DNA of 37,319 nucleotides from Pseudomonadota bacterium (GTDB lineage Bacteria; Myxococcota_A; UBA9160; JADFDR01). The stretch covers positions 1 to 37,319 of the forward strand of contig PIVT01000037.1 in assembly GCA_003353845.1 (NCBI GenBank), in the 5' to 3' direction. Made by a program: the position numbers and the translations under genes. Of the stretch, positions 25,469 through 33,322 are shown piece by piece. Below the pieces are notes generated by a model. The model made no database searches. It was not told the DNA's origin and was given only the letters and a program-made list of their open reading frames with translations. The stretch's first letter is position 1. Every line of letters starts with the position of its first letter.

Positions 25469-25753
25469 ATGAAACGTTTTCTATTAAATGGGTTCGCGGC
25501 TTTTGCGGTCGTGGCCATGCTTATGGCATCTCAGCCAGCACTCGCTGCAACGTATGAAGATGTAAACCCAGCGGCTGATTTGATCATACTTCGGCCCGTT
25601 GGCTTGGTGATGCTTGTCGGCGGGACCGTGTTCATGGCTCCTGTGGGACTCTGGACCCTATTGGTGCGACCGTCAGAGATGGATGTTCCCTTCGATACAT
25701 TCATGAAGCGGCCCTTCGAGTACACCTTTATCGATCCTCTGGGTTCGCACTAG
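25469..25753 (+). CDS. Small conserved membrane or periplasmic protein of unknown function
   Basis: 94 residues with a signal peptide (MKRFLLNGFAAFAVVAMLM, cleavage after ALA) and one long hydrophobic segment (LRPVGLVMLVGGTVFMAPVGLWTLLV). A polar end follows with FMKRPFEYTFIDPLGSH. The pattern of a signal peptide, an RP(L/V)GLV...GT hydrophobic hairpin and a K(P)xxYTFxxPLG end resembles small envelope proteins found in many proteobacteria and sometimes loosely labelled as transporters; no function is established that I know of. The start is ATG 25469 with an excellent GGAGGTGAGG site at 25457-25466. The gene stands alone between two strong terminators. Confidence 0.8.
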   Translation: MKRFLLNGFAAFAVVAMLMASQPALAATYEDVNPAADLIILRPVGLVMLVGGTVFMAPVGLWTLLVRPSEMDVPFDTFMKRPFEYTFIDPLGSH

Positions 25754-25807
25754 GTTACATTTCTGGCGGTAGACCGGGTTCATCCCGGGTTATCGTTCGG
25801 CAGGATC

Positions 25808-25848
25808 AACTCGACCCGCCAACCCTTTTAGGGTTGGCGGGTCGAGTT
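25808..25848. terminator. Strong terminator hairpin between the small envelope gene and ispH
   Basis: AACTCGACCCGCCAACCC (25808-25825) pairs perfectly over 18 bp with 25831-25848 around a TTTTA loop. Its place between convergent genes suggests it serves both strands. Neither side has a long T-run, the plus side ending GTTATT. Confidence 0.8.
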
Positions 25849-25877
25849 GTTATTCCGGCTTCGTGCCTTCGAAGGGA

Positions 25878-26804
25878 TTAACGCAATTCCTCGGGTACCG
25901 AGAAAGTGACATTTTCTTCGATGACAGGCAGGGAGCTCAAGCTGACTTCTTCGGTGGAAAGTGTTCCCAGCCGATGGATGACTTCTTCGACCAGGACTTC
26001 AGGTGCCGAGGCACCGGCCGTGACGCCGACACAGGCCACATCTTTGAGCCATTCTTCTTGGATACTGGTTGCGCTCTCCACCAGGTAGGCTGTGACACCG
26101 AAATTAATAGCGATTTCAACCAAGCGCATACTGTTGGAGGAGTTGGGAGAACCCACCACCAGCACCAAATCCGCCTGCTTGGCCAAGTCTTTTACTGCGT
26201 TCTGTCGGTTTTGTGTGGCATAACAGATGTCGTCTTTTCGAGGTAAGCCCAATTCGGGGAAGCGTTGGTGCAGAGCCTTTTTGATTTCACGCGTATCGTC
26301 CACGGACAAGGTGGTTTGGGTCAAGCAGGCCAGGCTGGCACCTTCCTCGATTTCCAAGTTCTCCACATCTTTGGTGGATTCGACCAAGGTCATCTTCTCA
26401 GGCGCTTCGCCCATGGTCCCTTCGACCTCGACGTGACCGTTGTGTCCGATCAAGATAATTTGCGTTCCCTGCTTTGCGAAACGCTGCGCTGCGGTGTGAA
26501 CCTTGGTGACCAAGGGGCAAGTGGCGTCAATGGCTTCGAGTTGGCGTTGCTGCGCCTCCTGACGGATGGCGGGGGACACCCCGTGCGCACTGAAAATGAC
26601 CCGGGCGCCCAGCGGCACATCGCTCAGTTCATCGACAAAAATGGCTCCCTTTTCGCGCAGGCTGTCCACCACGTGGCGGTTGTGCACAATCTCGTGTCGG
26701 ACATAAATGGGCGGACCAAAGCGTTGCAGGGCGAGTTCCACCGTTTCGATGGCTCGATCGACTCCTGCGCAAAATCCGCGTGGACTGGCGAGTAAAATCT
26801 GCAT
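25878..26804 (-). CDS. ispH: 4-hydroxy-3-methylbut-2-enyl diphosphate reductase
   Basis: Last step of the MEP isoprenoid pathway, giving IPP and DMAPP; a [4Fe-4S] enzyme. About 308 residues with all three cluster cysteines, Cys12 ([15 protein letters not shown]), Cys96 ([11 protein letters not shown]) and Cys194 (CYATQNRQ), plus [28 protein letters not shown] and [14 protein letters not shown] frame open upstream to 27020 would add 72 residues with no family likeness, so I place the start at ATG 26804, where IspH proteins begin ([14 protein letters not shown]). No good ribosome site is visible there. It is divergent from hemE across 214 nt. Confidence 0.95.
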   Translation of the reverse strand: MQILLASPRGFCAGVDRAIETVELALQRFGPPIYVRHEIVHNRHVVDSLREKGAIFVDELSDVPLGARVIFSAHGVSPAIRQEAQQRQLEAIDATCPLVTKVHTAAQRFAKQGTQIILIGHNGHVEVEGTMGEAPEKMTLVESTKDVENLEIEEGASLACLTQTTLSVDDTREIKKALHQRFPELGLPRKDDICYATQNRQNAVKDLAKQADLVLVVGSPNSSNSMRLVEIAINFGVTAYLVESATSIQEEWLKDVACVGVTAGASAPEVLVEEVIHRLGTLSTEEVSLSSLPVIEENVTFSVPEELR

Positions 26805-27018
26805 GATGGGTGAGGGTAGCAGCGAGGCAGGCGTTTGACAGGGAGACCAGGGTGTCGCACTGCAGAGAATCAGGCCGAGTCCCGGCGGGGTTTTGCTAGA
26901 CTGCAGCCGAAAATGAGCCATTCGGGCATAGAGGCCGGAATAGGTGTCGCGAAGACTCGTGCCGCATCGGGTGTCCATGTCCGAAGCGAGTTGAGAAGCG
27001 AGTAAAAGGGGAAAGAGC

Positions 27019-28062
27019 ATGAGAGATGCAAACTGGAAAGGTACGCCGGTGGAGAGAATGCTGCGCAGCTGTCGTGGGGAGCCGGTGGATCGACCCCCCG
27101 TATGGCTTATGCGCCAGGCCGGACGCTATCTCCCGGAATATCGCAAAGTGCGTGAGGGCGTTTCCTTCATGGACATGTGCAAGGATGTCGATCGCGCCGT
27201 CGAGGTGAGTCTGCAGCCCTTGGATCTTTTGGGCACCGAAGCCGTCATCTTCTTTTCCGATATTTTCACGCCCATTCCTGGCATGGATGTCGAGATCGAT
27301 TTTGCGCCGGGTCCCATTGTTGCGGATCCCATTCGAACGGCGGCACAGGTCGAAGCTCTGCGACAACCGGATTTGCAATCGGCGGTTCCCTTTGTTTTTG
27401 AAATCCTGAAAACCTTGCGATCGGAAATTGACTCGCGTTCGATTCCCTTGCTGGGCTTTGCGGGGGCTCCCTTTACCCTGGCGGCCTATCTGGTTGAAGG
27501 GCAGGGGAGCAAGAACTTCTCTTTCTTGAAAAACATGATGATTTGCGAGCCCGAAATCATGCGCTTGCTGCTCGACAAGTTAACTGAGATGACGGTGAGC
27601 TACTTGAATGCGCAGATTGATGCGGGTGCGCAAGTGGTTCAGCTCTTCGATACCTGGGCCGGGATTTTGGGTCGAGATGACTATCGCGAATGGGTGCTCC
27701 CCTATCACAAGAAGATTGCATCGCAATTGAATCGAGAACAGGCCCCGCTCATTTTGTACGTCAACAATGCTGCGCATGTCATGGAGGAAATTTTCTCCGT
27801 GGAGTCTGACGTGGTTTCCCTCGACTGGCGCATGAACATCGACGAAGCGGTGCGCTGTGCCAAGGGGCGCGTGAGTCTTCAAGGCAACTTGGATCCCTGT
27901 TCCCTGGCTGCGACACCGGAATGCATTCGCGAGATGGTGCAGTCCATCGCGGCTGAAGCGGAACCTGCGCGCGGGCACGTGTTGAATCTGGGCCACGGAT
28001 GTTTGCCTGAAACGCCCGTCGAAGGTGTGCGTGCGTTTATCGAGGCAGCCAAGGGGCTTTGA
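27019..28062 (+). CDS. hemE: Uroporphyrinogen decarboxylase
   Basis: Decarboxylates uroporphyrinogen III to coproporphyrinogen III in heme synthesis. The 347 residues include the signature [16 protein letters not shown] (substrate arginines), the catalytic Asp segment [18 protein letters not shown], the family motif [16 protein letters not shown] and the final [22 protein letters not shown] 27019 follows GGGGA closely. The gene converges on hemH with only 26 nt between stop codons, so two heme genes face each other here. Confidence 0.97.
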   Translation: MRDANWKGTPVERMLRSCRGEPVDRPPVWLMRQAGRYLPEYRKVREGVSFMDMCKDVDRAVEVSLQPLDLLGTEAVIFFSDIFTPIPGMDVEIDFAPGPIVADPIRTAAQVEALRQPDLQSAVPFVFEILKTLRSEIDSRSIPLLGFAGAPFTLAAYLVEGQGSKNFSFLKNMMICEPEIMRLLLDKLTEMTVSYLNAQIDAGAQVVQLFDTWAGILGRDDYREWVLPYHKKIASQLNREQAPLILYVNNAAHVMEEIFSVESDVVSLDWRMNIDEAVRCAKGRVSLQGNLDPCSLAATPECIREMVQSIAAEAEPARGHVLNLGHGCLPETPVEGVRAFIEAAKGL

Positions 28063-28088
28063 TTCTTCAGCTTGCCCGGTGCCGAGTT

Positions 28089-29138
28089 TTACTGGGGTGG
28101 AGAGATGCTGGTCCGCAATATGGACGCCAGCGCTTTGACCCAGTGAGGATCGCTATTGAGCGACGGAATCAAGCGCAACTCCTCCCCACCTTTGGCCTTC
28201 CATTGCTCACCGGCGCGGATGGCGATCTCCTCTAGTGTTTCAAGGCAATCTGCTACAAAAGCCGGGCACATGACAGCCACTTTCTTCACGCCTTGTTCGA
28301 CCAGTTCGTCGAGCAACACATCGGCATAGGGGCGGATCCAGGGCGTGCGCCCCAATCGCGACTGGAAAGCCACCGAGTGGTTTTCGGAACTCAACTCAAG
28401 CTGCTGACACAGTGCGCGCGCCGTGGCAAAGCACTGTGCGCGATAGCAGTGTTGGTTTGCTTCGTTGATTTGCTGACAGCAGTCTTCCTGCGCCAGGCAG
28501 GTCTTGCCCGAGGCGTCACTTTTGTGAATCTGGCGTTCGGGAAGTCCGTGAAAGCTGAAGAGGACATGATCGGGTTGGAAGGAATCGAGGGCTGGCTTGC
28601 TTACTGCGCAAACGGCGTCGATGTAACGGGGATCGTCGTAAAAGGGTTTCAGGGTCATCACCGCGGGCACATCCCAGCTTTGACTCACGAGTTCCAACGC
28701 GCGCGCGACGGCCGAACCGGTGGAAGAGGCCGAATATTGTGGGTAGAGGGGCACGAGACAGATTTGATTGACTCCCCGAGCGCGCAGTCTGTCCAGGGCT
28801 GAGGCCATATCGGGATTGCCGTAGCGCATGCCCAACTCGACGCAGTACTGCTCACCTAGTTCGCGAGCCAGGTCCGCTTGCAGCGAGTTGCTGTGTACAA
28901 GCAAGGGTGAACCTTCATCCGTCCAAACTTTCCGATACAGCGCTGCTGATTTTTGTGGGCGCGTCGGCAAAATGATCAGGTTTAACAAGAGGGCGCGCGG
29001 AATCGCGGGGAGGTCGATGACGCGTGGATCGCCCAGGAATTCACGCAAGTATTTGCGGACGGGTCCGGTGCGAGGCGCGTCGGGAGTACCTAGGTTGATC
29101 AGCAGGATACCTGTTTTCTTTGGTGCAAGAGGTTCCAT
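28089..29138 (-). CDS. hemH: Ferrochelatase with internal cysteine-rich insert
   Basis: Inserts Fe2+ into protoporphyrin IX, the final step of heme synthesis. About 349 residues: GILLINLGTPDAP at the start, the active-site His in FSFHGLPERQ, FQSRLGRTPWIRPYADV and the closing CPAFVADCLETLEEI. Between these is an insert GKTCLAQEDCC followed by HCYRAQC; this cysteine set is absent from E. coli HemH. Internal [2Fe-2S] clusters have been described in ferrochelatases of some Gram-negative bacteria, and this insert fits that. The start is ATG 29138, 14 nt after the crcB stop; the ribosome site is weak. Confidence 0.94.
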   Translation of the reverse strand: MEPLAPKKTGILLINLGTPDAPRTGPVRKYLREFLGDPRVIDLPAIPRALLLNLIILPTRPQKSAALYRKVWTDEGSPLLVHSNSLQADLARELGEQYCVELGMRYGNPDMASALDRLRARGVNQICLVPLYPQYSASSTGSAVARALELVSQSWDVPAVMTLKPFYDDPRYIDAVCAVSKPALDSFQPDHVLFSFHGLPERQIHKSDASGKTCLAQEDCCQQINEANQHCYRAQCFATARALCQQLELSSENHSVAFQSRLGRTPWIRPYADVLLDELVEQGVKKVAVMCPAFVADCLETLEEIAIRAGEQWKAKGGEELRLIPSLNSDPHWVKALASILRTSISPPQ

Positions 29139-29152
29139 GAATAAGCCTTGGG

Positions 29153-29554
29153 TCAATGCGTCGGAGTCGTTCCCCAGCGCGCCAGGCACATGCCCAGGTA
29201 AAGAAGTGTGATGCAGCCGATTACGCTGGCCAGAACGTTAGCCAGTGCCGGGGCCATTTTCCCCGCTTCAAGATAGCCCCAGGTTTCCAAACCAAAGGTG
29301 GAGAAGGTGGTAAAACCTCCAAAAAATCCCACCAAAAGAAAGAAACGCATGGCAGGACTCATCAGGGATCGCTGTTCCAGTAGCGTGACACAGAAGCCGA
29401 TGCCGAAACACCCCAATGCGTTAACGGCCAGCGTTCCAACGGGAAAGGTCATGCCCGTGCCACGCTGCATCCATACCGAGATTGCAAAGCGCAGCAATGC
29501 GCCTAAACCGCCTCCCAGAAAAATCAATAATCCATACGTCGCGGAAAATTTCAT
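29153..29554 (-). CDS. crcB: Fluoride channel CrcB (Fluc)
   Basis: Dual-topology fluoride exporter of the inner membrane. The 133-residue protein has four hydrophobic helices and the family motifs GGGLGALLRF, PVGTLAVNALGCFGIGF (conserved Asn) and FFGGFTTFSTFGLE (pore phenylalanines and Thr-Thr-Phe-Ser). ATG 29554 is the family start; the upstream frame would run into tRNA-Cys. It is followed within 14 nt by hemH. I looked upstream for a fluoride riboswitch and saw none; the gene lies only 73 nt from tRNA-Cys on the other strand. Confidence 0.94.
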   Translation of the reverse strand: MKFSATYGLLIFLGGGLGALLRFAISVWMQRGTGMTFPVGTLAVNALGCFGIGFCVTLLEQRSLMSPAMRFFLLVGFFGGFTTFSTFGLETWGYLEAGKMAPALANVLASVIGCITLLYLGMCLARWGTTPTH

Positions 29555-29586
29555 GTGCAGATCGCGCTGCGCAGAGGCGGGTTGAA

Positions 29587-29615
29587 TTGACGCGAGGCGG
29601 GTTGCGCGATAAACC
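29587..29615 (+). promoter_or_regulatory. Promoter of tRNA-Cys
   Basis: TTGACG (29587-29592), 17-nt spacer, TAAACC (29610-29615), 12 nt before the tRNA. The hexamers and spacing are identical to those before tRNA-Gly(GCC). Confidence 0.6.
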
Positions 29616-29627
29616 CTGCAATCCTTA

Positions 29628-29701
29628 GGTGGCGTAGCCAAGTGGTTAGGCAAGGGCCTGCAAAGCCCCGAACCCCGGTTCGAATCCGGGCGCCACCTCC
29701 A
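29628..29701 (+). tRNA. tRNA-Cys, anticodon GCA
   Basis: 74 nt with acceptor GGTGGCG/CGCCACC, anticodon loop CTGCAAA (anticodon GCA), T-arm CCCCGGTTCGAATCCGGG, discriminator T and an encoded CCA. No second copy of its 3' end is visible nearby, so there is no sign of an integrated element at this site. Confidence 0.97.
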
Positions 29702-29734
29702 TTCATCCGCTCGTCAAGTTCCATGCAGTGAAGA

Positions 29735-30049
29735 TCAACCTGTTTTTTGACCACGGGCTTTCCATTCCAGCACGCGAACGATGACGTTATTGGCCGCCGC
29801 TCGGTTGCTGGCACCCAATGCGTTCATCAAGGTCTTGATGTCGTGCTCTTCCTCCCAGATCTCCACAGCAGCGATTTCTTGCTTGGTAGGTTCCTTGAGT
29901 GGGGTTCGTCGAGACGTATCTTCGCGGTAGCGCTTTTCAAATTCGATGGGATCTGCGCCGAAGCTTTCGGCAATGCGCAACACCTTGCGCCGAGACCACA
30001 TTTGGCTGCGTCCGCCGGGTACTCCCTTGCTCGCATTTTGACTTCCCAT
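29735..30049 (-). CDS. Unrecognised small basic protein, possible DNA-binding protein
   Basis: About 104 residues. I do not recognise the family. It is rich in Arg and Lys at the amino end (GVPGGRSQMWSRRKVLRIAE) and has two segments that could be helix-turn-helix units (RRKVLRIAESFGADPIEFEK and TLMNALGASNRAAANNVIV) around an acidic stretch (EIAAVEIWEEEHD). There is no signal peptide or membrane segment. The start is ATG 30049 with GAGGAG eight nt upstream, a clear ribosome site that makes this a credible gene; longer upstream starts lack one. Upstream lie repeated TGCAAC boxes and a CAACCGGTTG palindrome (30078-30087). Autoregulation is a guess from that layout. Confidence 0.65.
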   Translation of the reverse strand: MGSQNASKGVPGGRSQMWSRRKVLRIAESFGADPIEFEKRYREDTSRRTPLKEPTKQEIAAVEIWEEEHDIKTLMNALGASNRAAANNVIVRVLEWKARGQKTG

Positions 30050-30147
30050 GTTTCTTACTCCTCGGCTTGGTGCTGACCAACCGGTTGTTGGCCGACTGTT
30101 CTTGAAGATCGCGCGCCGGTTTTTCAGGCGTCGCTTAGTAGCAGTTC

Positions 30148-30229
30148 GTTGCAAAGCTTCTGTTGCATAGAGCAAGTGGTTTCACTGATTGCATGTCGTT
30201 GCATTTCTGACAGTTTGCGAATGTTGCAT
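30148..30229. repeat. Five TTGCA(T) boxes
   Basis: GTTGCA at 30148, GTTGCAT at 30162, ATTGCAT at 30188, GTTGCAT at 30198 and GTTGCAT at 30223. Read on the minus strand they are TGCAAC boxes about 99-180 nt upstream of the small gene that starts at 30049. Confidence 0.7.
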
Positions 30230-30402
30230 GCAGGTACCAGGTCAGTGTGGCCTACCTGGTTTTCTCGTAAAACGAGGCCTTGCGAGGGGGCCGCTATGCC
30301 TTTTGGGTAGCGCAGGAGCTTATCCCGTTCCAGCGATTAAACGCCTTCGGGCAGAGTTTATTTATATAGGAAATATCAAGGGCAAGATGTATGTAAAAGC
30401 CT

Positions 30403-30422
30403 ATTTAAGTTGCAACTTAAAT
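30403..30422. promoter_or_regulatory. Perfect 20-bp palindrome, candidate operator
   Basis: ATTTAAGTTGCAACTTAAAT reads the same on both strands. Its centre GTTGCAAC is the same core as the boxes 180-250 bp away. It lies 73 nt beyond the 3' end of the GH15 gene. With no loop or T-run, a protein-binding site is more likely than a terminator. Confidence 0.55.
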
Positions 30423-30494
30423 CTAAAACAAAGACATACTTAGCGACCTTTTGTTGCACTTTGATCACTGCCGACGGGGAGGGGATAGATCGGC

Positions 30495-32387
30495 CTATTC
30501 GGGCTCCTCGGAGCATTGCGCGTCGATATCGGCCTCCTCGTCTCGCAACTGCAAGGCGCGGTCGATACAGGCTGCGGCTTGGATGAGCCCGAGATGGCTG
30601 AAGGCCTGGGGGAAGTTGCCCAAGGGCGCCCCTGTGGCTGGATTTACTTCTTCGGCCATGAGGCCCAAATGATTGGCGGCACCCAGGTGGGTCTGAAAGA
30701 CTTCGATGGCACGATCCACTTGTCCGCTCAGCGCCAAGGCCTCGGCCAGCCAGAATCCGCACAGGGCAAAAGCACCTTCCTTGCCATCGACTCCGTCGTG
30801 GGTGTGGTAGCGATGAAGGAAGCGACCTTCTTGCAACTCGGCTTGGATGCGATCCAGTGTGCGTTGGACGCGAGGGTCCGAGGCGGGAAGAAAACCGTAG
30901 TGTGGGAAGAGCAATAAGGTGGCATCGACCTCGCTGCCTTCGTATTGACCCACAAAGGTGCCCTGTTCTTCGTTATAGCCTCGTCGCAAAATTTCTTCGT
31001 GCAGTTCATCTCGGGCCTGTGACCAAGAAGCAAAGGTTGAAGGCGAGCCAAAGACAGGCGAGATCTGTAGGCCCCGATCAATGGCGACCCAGGCCATCAA
31101 CTTGGAATGAACGTTATGGGTCGGTTTCGAGCGCGGCTCCCAAATGCCGTGGTCGGGATCGCCGCGATGTTTGATGGCGTGCTCGACCAGGTTTCGAAGA
31201 TGGCGCCAGAGACGTAGCGTGATGATCCCACCCGACTGTTCGTACATGAGCGCGGCGTCCAGTACGGCGCCATCGATGTCCAGTTGCAGTTGATCACTCG
31301 CGGCATTCCCAATGCGCACAGGCTGAGAACCACCGTGCCCGCTGAATTGGCTTAACTCGATTTCCTCGGGAATGTCTTGGCCATCGACCGTTACCATGAG
31401 GTCCAGTTGGCCGCGTTGATTAATGGTATTGCGCATGAAGTGGAAGAAACGGTGGGCGTCGCGTCGGTAGCCGATCAAATTATTTGCAGCCACGGCCATG
31501 GAGCCGTCACGCGTCCAGGAGTAGCGATAATCCCAATTGCGACTACCGTCGCCGCTCAAACAGGCCGGCAAACTCGTGGTTGCCGCGGCGACCATGGCGC
31601 CGGTAGGCCGATACTGAAGCAGCTTCAGCGTGAGTGCGGAGCGCAAGACTTCGTGCCGCCAAGGGCCGTCGAATTTCAGTAGGGCGGCCCAAGAACGCCA
31701 GAATCTTCGGGTTGCACGCATGTGTTCAAAGGGGCGATAGGCGTAGATCGGTTCGGGAAAGGGTGCATCCCAGCTAAGAATGACCCAAGCGTGTTGACCG
31801 GCGCTCAGCTTGAATCGGGCGGAGGCCCCTCCACTCGGTTTTGTTTCGAGCTTGCATTTCTTTTCAACGGCCAGGCACAAGTGTTCACCCTGGCTGCCAT
31901 AAGCAATGGCGCCTTCCGGGCACAGACGAATTTTGGGTGTATCCGTGCCGTAGTTAAAACGGGGGTCGAAAATAATCTCTACTTCGACTTCGCCTTCCGG
32001 GCAGGAAATCAGACGATGGACTTCGTGAAAGGAAGAGCGTTGGTCATCGCTCCAGGGCATGAAGTCCGTGAGGGTGACGGAACCTTGGCCGGGTACACGG
32101 AATAGCGTTTGCAACACGTTGGTGTCAGTGTCATAGGCTTGCAGGCTTTCAAAGGGACGTTGCACGGGTGCGATGCGGAAGGTGCCACCGGATTGAGGAT
32201 CCAGCAGGGAGGCAAAGATGCTGGGCGAATCAAAGCGCGGCATGCACAGCCAATCCACTGCGCCGTCCACGCCGATCAGTGCACAGGTTTCTCCATCGCC
32301 GATGATCCCGTGCATTCCAATGGCCGGCGGTTCGTCGCCTATCAGAAACGTTCGAGAGATTCTTTCGGCTGCTGTGTAAAGATCCAC
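30495..32387 (-). CDS. Glycoside hydrolase family 15 protein (glucoamylase/trehalase-like)
   Basis: 630-residue cytosolic (no signal peptide) GH15 enzyme that would release glucose from trehalose or alpha-glucans. The amino beta-sandwich domain starts IGDGETCALIGVDGAVDWLC and MPRFDSPSIFASLL. The (alpha/alpha)6 barrel has WDYRYSWTRDGSMAV and the catalytic acid Glu417 in GIWEPRSKPTHNVHSKLMAW, then WVAIDRGLQI. The probable base is in HLGLMAEEVNPATGAPLGNF (Glu579/580). The GIWE...HSK pattern matches the bacterial trehalase/glucoamylase-like branch; substrate cannot be decided. The start is a GTG at 32387 with a weak GGCGG site. It stands alone, with no other sugar-metabolism gene nearby. Confidence 0.9.
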   Translation of the reverse strand: MDLYTAAERISRTFLIGDEPPAIGMHGIIGDGETCALIGVDGAVDWLCMPRFDSPSIFASLLDPQSGGTFRIAPVQRPFESLQAYDTDTNVLQTLFRVPGQGSVTLTDFMPWSDDQRSSFHEVHRLISCPEGEVEVEIIFDPRFNYGTDTPKIRLCPEGAIAYGSQGEHLCLAVEKKCKLETKPSGGASARFKLSAGQHAWVILSWDAPFPEPIYAYRPFEHMRATRRFWRSWAALLKFDGPWRHEVLRSALTLKLLQYRPTGAMVAAATTSLPACLSGDGSRNWDYRYSWTRDGSMAVAANNLIGYRRDAHRFFHFMRNTINQRGQLDLMVTVDGQDIPEEIELSQFSGHGGSQPVRIGNAASDQLQLDIDGAVLDAALMYEQSGGIITLRLWRHLRNLVEHAIKHRGDPDHGIWEPRSKPTHNVHSKLMAWVAIDRGLQISPVFGSPSTFASWSQARDELHEEILRRGYNEEQGTFVGQYEGSEVDATLLLFPHYGFLPASDPRVQRTLDRIQAELQEGRFLHRYHTHDGVDGKEGAFALCGFWLAEALALSGQVDRAIEVFQTHLGAANHLGLMAEEVNPATGAPLGNFPQAFSHLGLIQAAACIDRALQLRDEEADIDAQCSEEPE

Positions 32388-32431
32388 GTTACCGCCGCTA
32401 TTGGTTTGGGTTTATGGTTTCAGAATCGCAT

Positions 32432-32461
32432 ATTTGAAGTTGTGGTCACTAGCTATGTCTA
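32432..32461 (-). promoter_or_regulatory. Candidate promoter for the GH15 gene
   Basis: On the minus strand TAGACA (32461-32456), 18-nt spacer, TCAAAT (32437-32432), about 45 nt before the GTG start. This is a good -35 and a fair -10. Confidence 0.3.
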
Positions 32462-32588
32462 AATCTTTGAGGCTACTTCTGGCACCTGGAATCCACCCGT
32501 TTGCCAAAGTTTGTTTCAAGTTCATGGCTATAAGGGGGCCAGTTGCCCTGTTCTGTCAGAAATCGGAGCGGTACACTGCCCGTTCTGT

Positions 32589-32671
32589 GCCCGGATGGCG
32601 GAATTGGTAGACGCAGGAGACTTAAAATCTCCCGGCCTCAGGTCGTGCCGGTTCGATCCCGGCTCCGGGCA
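32589..32671 (+). tRNA. tRNA-Leu, anticodon TAA
   Basis: A class II tRNA of 83 nt with acceptor GCCCGGA/TCCGGGC, anticodon stem GGAGA/TCTCC with loop CTTAAAA (anticodon TAA), a short variable arm and T-arm CCGGTTCGATCCCGG. The discriminator is A. Unlike the other six tRNAs here, CCA is not encoded (the next bases are CTC), so it must be added by CCA-transferase. Confidence 0.96.
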
Positions 32672-32686
32672 CTCCACCGGATCCGC

Positions 32687-33091
32687 CTAGGGTTGCTGGT
32701 TGACCAGTCTGGATTCCGTTCGAGTTAAAAAGGTGTCGAGGCGTTTCCTCTGTGCTTGAGTGCCGCCGAGAAACTCCAATCCCAAACCATTGTCTGGTAT
32801 TTCACCGTCCCCCGTGAACTTGGCGTTCATCCAGCGTACTCGGCCCACCGTCTCAATGGGTTTTTCGCCCGGCAGGGTGATCTCGAGCAGTACGCGCTGT
32901 CCAGGTCGAACGACATCGCTGGTTCGCAAGAAGAGCCCTCCGCGCGAGAGGTTCACAGTGCATTCGTCCATCGCTCGAAAAAATGAATTTCCGGTATAAA
33001 GGTCGATTTCGGGCTCAATGGTGGAGAGGCGGACAGCCACACTGACGGGAATACGTGCGCTGCGCCTACGGTTTTGATTATCTACGAGCAT
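32687..33091 (-). CDS. PilZ domain protein
   Basis: About 134 residues forming a single PilZ domain. The c-di-GMP-binding arginine motif is RRRSARIPVSVAVRL near residue 10, and the second motif is TVNLSRGGLFLRTSD. The rest shows the usual strands (PGQRVLLEITLPGEKPIETV, GRVRWMN, NGLGLEF). Both binding motifs are complete, so it should bind c-di-GMP; what it controls is unknown. ATG 33091 follows GGGAGGAA. It is divergent from a DUF4388 gene across 231 nt, repeating the PilZ/DUF4388 pairing that is fused in the gene at 19566. Confidence 0.92.
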   Translation of the reverse strand: MLVDNQNRRRSARIPVSVAVRLSTIEPEIDLYTGNSFFRAMDECTVNLSRGGLFLRTSDVVRPGQRVLLEITLPGEKPIETVGRVRWMNAKFTGDGEIPDNGLGLEFLGGTQAQRKRLDTFLTRTESRLVNQQP

Positions 33092-33322
33092 AAAATTTCC
33101 TCCCACGCTTCATATCGACCATCACCCGTACGCAGCTTTAGTGCAGATTTCCTCCAATCCCCCCGAAAGTGGAAGAAAAAGAAAAAAAGAAGCGATCTGG
33201 GAGTCTGAAACTTAAAGCTAGGCCCGTTCTGGGTCGAAAAGAGGCGGGTAGGGCTCTGTCTTTATCTGGACATTTGTGTGCCTGACGACGACAGAGTAAG
33301 GCTGCTGGAGAGGGCGCTAGGT

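Larger units (their letters stand above)
30050..30494. other. 445-nt non-coding region with repeated GTTGCA-type boxes and hairpins
   Basis: No credible gene. It holds five TTGCA boxes within 85 bp (30148-30229), a perfect 20-bp palindrome with the same core (30403-30422), and another box near 30453. It also holds the hairpin ACCAGGT (30236-30242)/ACCTGGT (30254-30260) followed by TTTT, and a small CTCGT-AAA-ACGAG hairpin (30264-30276). The part from about 30355 to 30440 is much more AT-rich than the surroundings. Confidence 0.7.

Noticed and set aside
26805-27020. 72-residue amino extension of IspH
   Set aside because: It overlaps the hemE start and upstream region and has no family likeness; IspH proteins begin at [14 protein letters not shown].
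29555-29653. 33-residue amino extension of CrcB
   Set aside because: It would overlap tRNA-Cys on the other strand; the channel begins at the ATG at 29554.
30189-30443. 84-codon frame within the GTTGCA-box region
   Set aside because: No ribosome site or normal composition, and it runs through the hairpins and boxes.
29628-30500. tRNA-Cys as the attachment site of an integrated element
   Set aside because: The next 0.9 kb is an unknown gene and non-coding DNA, but I found no integrase and no second copy of the tRNA 3' end in the window.
33213-33240. Flagellar sigma (FliA)-like promoter TAAAGCTA-N12-GTCGAAAA before the DUF4388 gene
   Set aside because: Two mismatches in each half and a spacer one base longer than usual; too weak without other evidence.
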